Below are positions 36,080 to 46,438 of a stretch of 64,000 bases of DNA, piece by piece. Each line of letters starts with the position of its first letter. Within the stretch, counting starts at the first letter, position 1. Source of the DNA: Avena insularis (lineage: Eukaryota; Streptophyta; Magnoliopsida; Poales; Poaceae); contig CM042685.1 in NCBI GenBank assembly GCA_023614405.1, forward strand, positions 88,402,684 through 88,466,683, in the 5' to 3' direction. Made by a program: the position numbers and the translations under genes. Below the pieces are notes generated by a model. It ran no database searches. It was not told where the DNA came from and saw only the letters and a list, made by a program, of their open reading frames with translations.

Positions 36080-38950
36080 CAACTGTCATCTAGTCACAAC
36101 TCATAATATGAAGGGATCACGACAATCGTCGATTACAACCCCAGTTGTAACTACCCATGAAAAGTCAGTTGTAAATTCAGTTGCAACTCATAATAAAAAG
36201 GGACCACGACAATCATCGATTGCAACCCCAGTTGCAACTATCCGTGAAAAGTTAACATAGTAAAAAGGGATCACGGAAGAACGATGAACAACAACTTCCC
36301 CTAGATAATGGTGGCATCTCAAAACAGCTCCCCGCCTCCAAATCCGTTCCAACTAGTGATGCAATTGAAAAAATAAAATCAATAAGTTGCGCAAAATGCT
36401 GCAACAGACAACTATATCCTAAGAGATACATAGGGACCTATGCCTATTTTTTAATTATCTAAAATGCAACACTCTTATACCATAAAAAAATACAAACACT
36501 GCAAAAAGGAGTGATATCTCGCATACATGTAAGAAGGGACCACAAAATAATCCTCGATTGCAACCCCAGTTGAAACCCCCAGGGAAAGCCATTTGCAACT
36601 CATAGTAAGAAGGTGCCACAAAATAATTGGCCGCCACCAACTCAAAATAAATGGAATACAACTCAAATGAATTCCGAGTCTGATTTCGTAAGTGCAATAG
36701 CAACTCATGCCTCTATGAAAAGACAAGCCAGTTCCAATTCCAACTACAACTCATATGAAACATCAGCCAGTTGCGACTCCGACTGCGACTGAGACCTATA
36801 TGAAAGGACAATTGCGATTCCCACTGCAATTGGTACCTCTATGAAAAAAGACAAGTCATTTGCGATTCCGAATGCAACTCATATGTACAAATATTTGAAC
36901 TAGTTTCAAGTTCGACCGCAACTTATATGTAAAAGAAACTTGGACAAAGATGCAAAAGTCCGATCACAACTCAAAAAAACGGAATACAATGGACCAGTTG
37001 CGATTCCGGTCGCAACTCAAGTCAATTCCGAGTACAAATTTGCAAGTGCAATAGCAACTCATGCCTCTATGAAAAGATAAGTCAATTGCAATTCCAACTG
37101 CAACTCATATGAAACATCAGCGAGTTGCGACTCCGACTGCAACTGAGACCTATATGAAAGGACAATTGTGATTCCGACTGCAATTGGTACCTCTACGAAA
37201 AAAGACAAGCTGGTTCCAATTCCAACTCCAACTCATATGAAACATTAATCAGTTGCGATTCCGACTGCAACTCAAATGAAACATAGACCATTTGCGATTC
37301 CGAATGCAACTCATATGTACAAAAACTTGAACTAGTTTCAAGTTCGACTGCAACTTATATGTAAAAGAAACTTGGACAAAGATGCAAAAGTCCGATCACA
37401 ACTCAAAATAAATGAAATACAATGGACCAGTTGTGAGTCCGGTCGCAACTCAAGTCAATTCCGAGTCTAATTTCGCAAGTGCAAAAGCAACTCATGCCTC
37501 TATGAAAAAGACAAGCCAGTTTCTATTCCTGACTACAACTCAAATGAAACATCAGGCAGTTGGGATTCCGACTGCAACTGATACCTCTATGAAAGGCCAA
37601 TTGCGATTCCAACTGCAATTGATACCCCTATGAAAGGCCAATTGCGATTCTGACGGCAACTCAAATGAAACATCGACCAGTTGCGATTCCGACTGCAATT
37701 GGTACCTCTATGAAAAAAGACAAGCCATTTGCGATTCTGAATGCAACTCATATGTACAAAAACTTGAACTAGTTTCAAGTTCGACCGCAACTTATATGTA
37801 AAAGAAACTTGCACAAAGATGCAAAAGTCCGATCACAACTCAAAATAAACGGAATACAATGGACCGGTTGCGAGTCCGGTCGCAACTCAAATGAATTCCG
37901 AGTCTGATTTCGCAAGTGCAATAGCAACTCATGCCTCCATGAAAAGACAAGCCAGTTCCAATTCCAACTACAACTCATATGAAACATCAGCCAGTTGCGA
38001 CTCCGACAGCAACTGAGACCTATATGAAAGGACAATTGCGATTCCGACTGCAATTGGTACCTCTATGAAAAAAGATAAGCCATTTGCGATTCCGAATGAA
38101 ACTCATATGTACAAAAACTTAAACTAGTTTCAAGTTCGACCGTAGCTTATATGTAAAAAAACTTGGACAAAGATGCAAAAGTCCTATCACAACTAAAAAA
38201 AAGGAATACAATGGACCAGTTGCGAGTCCGGTCGCAACTCAAGACAATTCCGAGTACAAATTTGCAAGTTCAATAGCAACTCATGCCTCTATGAAAAGAT
38301 AAGCCAGTTGCAATTCCAACTGCAACTCATATGAAACATCAGCCAGTTGCGACTCCGACTGCAACTGAGACCTATATCAGTTGCAACTTCGTCCCTCAAT
38401 ATTCATGGAGAAGGCCAGTTGCAATTCGATACTCACAATCCTCAGTTGCAACCCTAGTTTCAACTTCCTTTTTATACCATCGGGGGAGAAGTTCAGTTGC
38501 ATGTCAAATTGCAACTCGATACTCACAGTCCAGCTGCAACCTTAGCTGCAACCCCCTCTCTATATCATCGGGGAGAAGGATGGTTGCATGCCGAGATGCA
38601 ACTCAAGGATAAAAAAGACAAAAGAATAACACGGTCCTCAGTTACAGCCCTAGATGCAACTCCCCCTCTATACCACTAGGGGAGATGGAATAGTTGCGAG
38701 TCTGATTGCAACTCATATCTTTATGAAATATTTGCGAGTACGATTGCAACTCATACCTAAGAAAAAGACAAAGTCAATTCCGAAACATGGACTAGTTATG
38801 AGTCTGAATGCAACTCATATGAAACATTGACCCGTTGCGAGTCTGATTGCAACTGATGCGTCTAAGAAAAAAGATAAGTCAGTTGCGAGTCCAATTGCAA
38901 CTCATAAGAAACATGGACCAGTTGCGATTCCGATTGCAACTTATACCTCT
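36080..38950. repeat. GTTGCAAC-type tandem array of unit A with 0.43-kb higher-order repeat
   Basis: Short modules of roughly 40-45 bp contain pairs such as AGTTGCGATTCC...GACTGCAACTC. They are organised in a higher-order unit. The marker TAGTTTCAAGTTCGA recurs at 36901, 37333, 37770 and 38125, giving spacings of 432, 437 and 355 bp. From about 38390 a different module begins (GTTGCAACCCTAG, ATCGGGGAGAAG), the type that dominates unit B. No long reading frame is shared between repeats. Confidence 0.85.
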
Positions 38951-39275
38951 ATGGAAGATACAAGTGAGCAAAAATAGGCCATAACCCAACAACCCAAAAC
39001 AACATAAAATGCCGGATCACACAACTTTTGCGGGCCAAACAACGCAAACCTAGACAAAAATACGCAAAAATGAATGTGAGCGAAAAAAGTACAGTCACAG
39101 AAACAACTACGGTAAAAAATTTAAGACATACAAACACACACTAATTTTGGACAGTCTATACACATGAAGGATGTTACTTGCCGCTTAAAACAAATTGACT
39201 CGTCTATAGCTTTTACCACCCAGATCAAACCACCACTACACATCAGGAAAATACATAAATCTAAAAATAAAAGTA

Positions 39276-39397
39276 CTCCCTCAGACTCAAATTAGTTGAC
39301 TTGGTTTGTCTAAATTCGGATGTATCTAGCATAAAAACAAGTCTAGAAACATCCGAATTTAGACAAATTTAAGCCAAGTAATTTGGGTCGGAGGGAG
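39276..39397. mobile_element. Stowaway MITE (122 bp)
   Basis: It is flanked by TA on both sides. The ends CTCCCTCAGACTC and GGGTCGGAGGGAG are inverted repeats of the Stowaway type, and the interior folds back on itself (TTAGTTGACTTGG with its near complement). Confidence 0.88.
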
Positions 39398-39676
39398 TAG
39401 GAAAAGACAAAAACTAAAGGTGCAGAAAACAAAACAAAGGAAAAAAGAAAGAAATCCCAAAGCATCCCATTATACGATCCAACAACGAGAACTGAACACG
39501 GACAACCTGGACAAACAACGCCAGGTAGCAACGCGTGCAGGAGCAACGCGCGGCATCCCGCACGGCAAATCGGCTTGTACGTGGGCACGAATCTTGATGC
39601 GTAGAGCAAATCGAACGGACAACGATTTGACTATACGCTAAGGTAAATATTAGCTAGCTAAGAATTAGCAAATCCC

Positions 39677-41340
39677 TTAATCTAATGTGCAAAGTCTACT
39701 CAAGTTACAAATGTAGTTTCAACTGATGCATAAAGAATTTCTCTGATGCAAGTAAAGTTGCAACTAGAAAAAATATTATCTTAATTCTCATTTCAATTTA
39801 AAAATGTAATTTCAAATAAAGATATCAAGTTGCAAGTGTAGTTGCAACTGATTGTAGAAGAAAAATGTCTCAGTTACAAGTCAAGTTGTAACCGAGAAGA
39901 TTACCTTAATATTTCAATTTAAAAATATAATTTTGAAAGAAGATATCACTTGCAAGTGTAGTAGCAACTGATGGGTAAAGGATTTCTTAGTTGTAAGTCA
40001 AGTTACAACTGGAAAATATTTTATTTAGAAAAAGATCTCACTTGCAAGTGCAGCTACAACTAATAGGTATAAGAAAAATGTCTCATTTACAAGTCAAGTT
40101 GCTGGCAAGATTATCAATTTAAAATTTTAATTTCAAGAAAAAGATCCTAGCGACTGATGGATAAAAGAATTTCTCAGCTTCAACTCAAGTTGCAACCGAG
40201 AAAAGATTAGCTTAATTCTCAATTTTCAATTTTGAAATGAGAACTCACAGTTTCAACAGCTAAGTAGAATAAAAATATGTCAATTACAAGTCAAGCTACA
40301 ACTTAGGAGATTAGCTTAGTTCTCATTTTCAATTTAAAAAACTAAATCTCAATTCAATTTTAAAAAGAGATCTAAGTTGTAACTACAGTTGCAACTGCTG
40401 GTTACAAGTCAAGTTGCAACTTGGGAGATTAGCTTAGCTCTTATTTTCACTTCAATGTAGAAAAAAATGAACCAGTTGCAAGTCGGACTGCAACTCGTAA
40501 GAAGCTCGAAAAACACGTTTCAGACGATTTAGTGTACTAGCATATTCCCAATTAAAAAATTAATATAAAATTCTAAAATTCTCGGTTATAATTCCATTTA
40601 TAACTTCGAAAATATAAACTAGCTAGTTACAAAATCCGATTGCAACTTAAATAATTAGAAATGACACAAAAACTCTAGGTAAATCACTACCGATAATTAA
40701 AAAAAATCATTACATGGGAACAACGGAGAAACTTTTGGTGAATCATTAAAGCAGTGTGATACTTATAGGCGCGCTCATCACGATGTATTCCTCTTTAATT
40801 AAAAACTAAAAAAGACGAACAAAATTACCACTAACGCGACTCAATGTTTATAGGCAAATCGTGTCCCTTATATTTGTCAGATTACTAAAAGCAAGCATAT
40901 GGTTGGAAAGGAGCCATTGCGAGGAGTCATTTGTTTAGCCGCACTAAAAACAACAAACAATCCCTAAACAAAAAAGCAAACGACCTCATCGTTGTTTTGG
41001 TTGGCACGTACGAGATTTGTAGCCCTGATCCAGTTTACCCTTGATCAAAACCAACAATTAAACAAATGGGACAACAACAACCAACAACCAGGAGAACAAA
41101 CGACCCAACAACTAACCAAAACCCATGTCACAGCCCAACACAATAAACAAATGACCCAACAAACCGAGCAGATGAAGCGCTGGCCGGGAGCCCAGGACGG
41201 ACAATGACCTGGACAAAACTCGGGACAAAACCTGGACGGCAAAAAACTTCACCAATCTTGACGCAAATGCATAATCTAACGGACTACAACCTGACTGTGA
41301 CATAAGTTAAATCTCAGCTAGCTGAGAATTAGCAATTTCC
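39677..41340 (+). mobile_element. Mutator-like unit M, left-truncated
   Basis: It has a right end (CTCAGCTAGCTGAGAATTAGC, ending 41340) but no left end. It contains sparse GTTGCAAC-type modules (39700-40500) and the ACAA-rich subterminal part (40960-41240) seen in the other units. The right-subterminal MITE of the other units is absent. There is no gene in it. Confidence 0.6.
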
Positions 41341-41734
41341 AAATAAAAATGGGTCTCTCTAATGCTCAGCCGACTAAGAATTAACATAACTCTCAGTTAG
41401 GTGGACGTCAGCCGCGCGCGTGAACGTTTCCCTTCAATCATGCACCCGCTCGACCAGCTCTTGTGTGACTTGCATCCGGCCGGCTGTACTCCACCTGCTA
41501 CGGTAAAGACATAACGTGTCGGAGTAGTTTGGTTTTTGATGCAGCTCATTTTCTTGTTTTTTTAGAATTTGCTCGTTATTTAATCAACACTGTTTATACA
41601 GAAGGGAAAAATGATTGCTCCAGCTTCAAACAGAATAAGAAACGTTTTGCTAATTCTCTACTAGGAAAACAAGTAGTTGCAACTTATATATTAACCGTCC
41701 TAGATTTGTATAAATCTAGATACAGCTGTATCTA

Positions 41735-41858
41735 CTTCCTTCGGTCCATATTAATTGACTCAAGTTTGTCTAGATTTGATTGAATTTAGACACTATTTAG
41801 TATATAGGTTCATCCAAATTTTGACAAATCAAAGTCAATTAATATGGATCGGAGGGAG
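41735..41858. mobile_element. Stowaway MITE (124 bp)
   Basis: TA flanks both ends. The ends CTTCCTTCGGTCCATATTAA and TTAATATGGATCGGAGGGAG are inverted repeats of the Stowaway type. Confidence 0.88.
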
Positions 41859-41879
41859 TAGATAAATATGCAAAATTCA

Positions 41880-44860
41880 TGACTGTAAAAATTCATTTAC
41901 AAATACATGAAATCTTAATTTTAACCCCATTTTCCATGACAAATCATACTTGCAATTGCACTTGCAATTGGTAAATCTTAGTTACAACCCTACTTGTAAC
42001 TAGACAAAATCACATTTGCAATAAAAATCACAGTTACAACCACAATTGGAAGTGGCAAATGTAGTTTAGAACGTTCAATTCAAGAACATTTTTTCTCGTT
42101 TAGAACATTCAAGTTGCAACTCGAGACTCGTAGTCCAGTTGCAACCCTAGTTGCAAATCCCTCTCTATACCAACAAGGGAGAAGGCCAATTGTGTGTCAA
42201 GTTGCAACTCAATACTCACAGTCTAGTTGCAACCCTAGTTGCAACTCCCTCTCTATACCATCAGGGAGAAGGTCGGTTGCGTGTCGAGATGCAACTCAAG
42301 GCTAATAAGACAAAATAACAACAGAGTCCTCAGTTGCAACCCTAGTTGCAACTCTCTCTCTATACCATCAGGGAAGAAGGCCAGTTGCATGTCAAGTTGC
42401 AACTCGAGACTCACAGTCCTAATTGCAACCCTAGTTGCAACTCCCTCTCTATACCATCAGGGATAAGGCCGGTTGCGTGTAGAGATTCAACTCAAGGATA
42501 AAAATACAAAAGAACAACACAATCCTTATTTTCAAACCTAATTGTAACTCCCTCTGTATACCATTAGGGGAGAAGGCTAGTTGTATGTCAAGTTGCAAAT
42601 CGAGACTCACTACCATCAAGGAGAAGGTTGGTTGCGTGTGGAGATTCAACTAGACACTAAAAAGACAAATGAACAAAACATTCCTTAGTTGCAACTCCCT
42701 CTATATCATCAGGGGGAAGGCCGGGTTGCGTGTCTTGGTGCAACTCAAGGATAAAAAAAACCACACGGTCCTTAGTTGCAACCCTAGTTGCAAACTCTTA
42801 AGCTATATCATCAGGGGGAATAATGCCACTTGCATGTGAAGATGCAACTCAAGACGAAAGTCCAGTTGCGTGTCGAGATGCAACTCGAGGCAAAAAAAGA
42901 CAATGACCATTCAACACGGTAGTTAGTTGCAACCCTAATTGCAATCCCTCTCTATACAATCAGGGGAGCATGTCGAGACGCAACTCGATACTCACAGTCC
43001 AGTTGCAACCCTAATTCAACTGAAGGCCAGTTGTAAGTCGAGATGCAACTTGAGACGAAAGTCCTTAGTTGCAACCCGAGTTGCAACTCCCTCTCTATAC
43101 CATCAGGGGAGAAGGCCAGTTGCGTGTCAAGTTGCAACTCGATACTCATAGTCCAGTTCCAACCCTAGTTGCAACTCCCTCTCTATACCATTAGGGAGAA
43201 GTCCGATTGCGTGTCAAGATGCAACTCAATGCTAAAAATACAAAAACAAGAACAGAGTCCTCAATTGCAACTCCCTCTCTATACAATCAAGGGAGAAGGC
43301 CAGTTGCGTGTCAAGTTGCAACTCGAAACTCATAGTCCAGTTGTAACCCTAGTTGCAACTCCCTCTGTATACCATCAGGGATAAGGCCGGTTGCGTTTAG
43401 AGATTCAACTCAATGATAAAAACTACAAAAGAACAACACAATCGACAGTTGCAAACCTAGTTGCAACTCCCTTTGTATACCATCATGGGAGATGGCTAGT
43501 TACGTGTCAAGTTGCAACTCGAGACTCATAGTCCAGTTGCAACCCTAGTTGCAACTCCCTCTCTACCATCATGGAGAAGGTTGGCTGCGTGTAGAGATTC
43601 ATCCCAATGCTAAAAAAAGACAAAAGAACAACACAGTCCTCATTTGCAACCCTAGTTGCAAATCCCTCTCTATAACATCAACGAGAAGGCCGATTGCGTG
43701 TTGAGATACAACTCAAGGCTAAAAATACAAACAACAACACAGTCCTTAGTTGCAACTCACAATCTATATCATCAGGGAGAAGACAGGTTGCGTGTCGAGG
43801 TGCAACTCGAGACTCACGGTCCAATTGCAACCCTAGTTGCAACTGCCTCTCTATACCATCAGGGATAAGGCCGGTTGCATGTAGAGATTCAACTCAAGGA
43901 TAATAACTACATAATAACAACACAATCCTCAGTTGCAAACCTAGTTGCAACTCCATTTGTATACCATTAGGGAAGAATACTAGTTGCATGTCAAGTTGCA
44001 ACTCGAGACTCATAGTCTAGTTGCAACTTCCTCTCTACAATCATGTAGAAGGTTGGTTGCGTGTAGAGATTCAACTCAATGCTAATAAGGCAAGAACAAC
44101 ATAGTCCTCATTTGCAACCCTAGTTGCAACTTCCTCTCTATACCATCAGGGAGAAGGTCGGTTGCGTGTCGAGATACAACTCAAGGCTAAAAAGACAAAA
44201 GAACAACACAGTCTTCAGTTGCAAACTCCCTCTCTATATCATCAGGTAGAAGGCCGGTTGCGTGTCGAGGTGCAACTCAAGGCTAAAAAAACAAAAAAAA
44301 ACAATACAGTCCTCAGTTATAACTCGCTATGTATACCATCAGTGGAGAAGGCTAGATGTGTGGTCCCTTAAAAAATAGGAAGGTACCACGTTAAACTGGT
44401 CCTCATTTTCAGCCCCATTTGTAACTCTTGCAAAACAGTTTGGCCATTTAGAGTACAAGATGCAACTGAAACATTAAGAAAGAAGGTATCAGGAAAAAAC
44501 AATCGTCAGTTGTAACCGTAGTTGCAACTCACACATGACCTGTCCTCAATTGCAGAAAAAGTTGCAACTCCCGTGAGAAAGCCATTTGCAATAGCAGATG
44601 CAACTCCAGCCAAAAAGTGTGGTCAGTTAAGTACCAGATGCAACTCACAAGTTAAATAAGATAAAGTAGAAAACAATCCTCAGTTGCAACTAATACATGA
44701 ACACGAAAACATTTTAAGTTGTAGGCAAAGTTGCAACTCTCGTAAGAAAGTGAGTCCTCATTTTCAACCATATTTGCAACTCATGCAAATAGAGTCAATT
44801 ACAGTACCAGATGCAACTTAAAAAATATTGATTTCCTAAAACTAATTGTAGAAGTAAGTT
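41880..44860. repeat. GTTGCAAC tandem array of unit B with alternating 88-bp and about 96-108-bp modules
   Basis: The phrase GTTGCAACCCTAGTTGCAAC followed by CCCTCTCTATACCATCAGGG recurs many times. Distances between copies of CTCTCTATAC alternate: 42161, 42249, 42357 and 42445 give 88, 108 and 88; 43091, 43179 and about 43275 give 88 and 96. One module reads GGCCAGTTGCGTGTCAAG, the other GGCCGGTTGCGTGTCGAGAT. GTTGCAAC is its own reverse complement, so the array presents dozens of 8-bp palindromes. Short frames with repeated SISSGRR-like words are by-products. Confidence 0.88.
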
Positions 44861-44892
44861 GGAAACAAAATAAACACATTTTATAGTATAGT

Positions 44893-44912
44893 AATATATA
44901 TATATATATATA
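44893..44912. repeat. TA microsatellite
   Basis: About ten TA units inside unit B near the end of the array. Confidence 0.85.
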
Positions 44913-45055
44913 GAACTATATACTCGTCTTCTCTCGAAATTGGAAACAAGTGAGGAGATGTCAATGCATCTTAGTAGGTGCAACACATAAAATTGAGCTG
45001 CAAAAAAATACAATCAACTATAAAAAATAATAATAAATAATTTCGAATATTAGTA

Positions 45056-45168
45056 CTTCCTCTGACTCATATTAGTTGACTTAGATTCATCTAGATACGA
45101 ATGCATCTAGTCAAGTTTTGGTGCCGTATCTAGAAAAATTTGAGTCAACTAATATGGGTCGGAAGAAG
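45056..45168. mobile_element. Stowaway MITE (113 bp)
   Basis: TA flanks both ends. The ends CTTCCTCTGACTCATATTAG and CTAATATGGGTCGGAAGAAG are inverted repeats. It occupies the place in unit B that the 39276 copy holds in unit A. Confidence 0.83.
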
Positions 45169-45522
45169 TACCCAAAACTAAAAATAAACCATTTTTATAT
45201 AAATAGATGAACAGAAAAAATGCCAACGCTGCCCACTCCGACACCTCACGATGACTAGTCCAACGCCCACCAGTCCAGGGAAAAAAAGAGAATAAAACAA
45301 ACGGACAAACACGAACAACGGCATGTTAATTAGTCCAATAAAGACAATGGGCAAACAAAAACAACGGCCCGATAAACTAACCGGGCGGAGACCACACAAG
45401 CGCTCGGGCCCGAGCGTGCGATACACGCGGACGCTCACCAATCTTATGTCAACGGACTACAAGTTAGCTATGCCCTAGCTTAAAACTCAGCTAGCTATGA
45501 ATTAGCAAAACCGTTAGACATT

Positions 45523-45785
45523 AGTTTGTGCTTCTGGGTGAAGCATCCCTCCGGGGTCGGTGCTGCCGTTCATCCATTTTAATAGAGATTGTGTGAAGGT
45601 TCTTGTGTGTACTAAGAATTATCAGGGTGAGGTTTAAGGCATGTTGATCATTACCATGTTGCTTGCCAGAATTTATTCCTTATCTTCAGGTTATGTTCAT
45701 CATGTGATTAGAAGATTTTCTATTTTGCTGATTCACCGTGAAAGATCAGGAAAAACTCTACATATCATCTACTTGATCCTTATCA
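45523..45785 (+). repeat. 5' LTR of the GGAAT element, second segment
   Basis: After the second TTAGACATT the LTR resumes (AGTTTGTGCTTCTGGGTG) and matches 53990-54252. With the first segment it totals 488 bp against 489 bp in the 3' LTR. Confidence 0.92.
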
Positions 45786-45787
45786 TG

Positions 45788-45797
45788 TGGTATCAGA
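45788..45797 (+). other. Primer-binding site of the GGAAT element
   Basis: TGGTATCAGA two bases after the LTR end matches the start of the initiator methionine tRNA complement; the following bases (TTTTGG) have drifted from the usual GCC. Confidence 0.75.
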
Positions 45798-46150
45798 TTT
45801 TGGAGTTTCTAATCATGAGTTCTTGTCGATATATCTGCTGAGCTTTTGATTGGTGATCTATCGGGGGTCTTGTTTCTATTCAGAGATTGTTGCTATATTG
45901 GTTCTTTCGATCGGTTCTAAGTCTGTGATGTTTCTTTATTGTTGTTGATCCTTTGTTCGCAGCATCGTCAGATCTGATCTGAGTCGACCAAGTTTGATAC
46001 GGATTTGGCTTTGTGTGTTGTGCATTCGGGTAGAAAGAAGAAAAAACAGGATACATATGTATTCTTCTTGTATTTTTTGATACGTGAGAATGTGAATATT
46101 CATGCAGGCTAGCAAAGCAAAGTAATTAACGGAAAAGGAAAGGAAAATGC
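45798..46150 (+). other. Leader of the GGAAT element, no gene seen
   Basis: This is T-rich sequence between the primer-binding site and the next insertion. There is no recognisable protein. GGAAAATGC at 46142-46150 is repeated at 51979-51987 and may be a Mutator-type target duplication. Confidence 0.5.
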
Positions 46151-46171
46151 GTCCTCTAATTCAGGGGATTG

Positions 46172-46438
46172 TGTTACAATCGCGACAAGAAGATAACGAA
46201 GAACGAAAACGAAAAACACAGCAAGGAGACACAGATTTAACGTGGAAAAACCTCTCCAACAAAGAGAGGAAAAAACCACGGGCGCCAGCCAGCGAAACTT
46301 CACTATATCGAGGAGTGTTTACAAACGCCGGGGAGTTTGTACGGTACGGATCGTTGACCCAAGCCTCCCGGCGACGGGCCTCGCTCCACTCGTCAGAAGT
46401 TGGCCTATACTTTGTAGAATTTGGATCAACATATAACA
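46172..46438 (-). repeat. 3' LTR of the short-LTR copia element
   Basis: It matches 50534-50822 at both ends, but the middle (about 46320-46365) differs and is about 22 bp shorter, so it has suffered a local rearrangement or deletion. Read on the minus strand, AAGGTGGAGTTT just before it is the polypurine tract. Confidence 0.92.

Larger units (their letters stand above)
35583..39676 (+). mobile_element. Mutator-like unit A (4.1 kb)
   Basis: Left end GGGTCTCTCTAATTCTCAGC at 35583; right end TTAGCTAGCTAAGAATTAGC...AATCCC at 39676. Between them, in order: a 5' GC-rich part, a Stowaway-like MITE (35909), a GTTGCAAC array (about 36080-38950), a second Stowaway MITE (39276) and an ACAA-rich subterminal part. 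The order is the same in unit B. Confidence 0.75.
35583..45513 (+). mobile_element. Mutator-like composite transposon of three tandem units, 9-bp target duplication
   Basis: The insert begins GGGTCTCTCTAATTCTCAGC and ends CTATGAATTAGCAAAACCG; the end reversed matches the start over about 30 bases with mismatches, so they are terminal inverted repeats. TTAGACATT flanks it on both sides (35574-35582 and 45514-45522), and the unoccupied site exists once in the sister LTR at 53981-53989. A 9-bp duplication is the mark of the Mutator superfamily. The same left end recurs at 41351 and right ends recur at 39676 and 41340. The insert is thus two full units of about 4.1 kb (35583-39676 and 41351-45513) with a left-truncated 1.7-kb unit between. 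No transposase is present. Most of it is GTTGCAAC-containing tandem repeats. I do not recognise a named family. Confidence 0.88.
41351..45513 (+). mobile_element. Mutator-like unit B (4.16 kb)
   Basis: The left end GGGTCTCTCTAATGCTCAGC starts 10 bases after the right end of unit M, the spacer being AAATAAAAAT. The right end is that of the whole composite. It carries Stowaway MITEs at 41735 and 45056 and the array 41880-44860, the same order as unit A. Confidence 0.75.

Noticed and set aside
36080..44860. CRISPR-like or host satellite array
   Set aside because: It is bounded by transposon ends and a 9-bp target duplication, has variable-length modules without fixed repeat-spacer structure, and lies in a plant genome.
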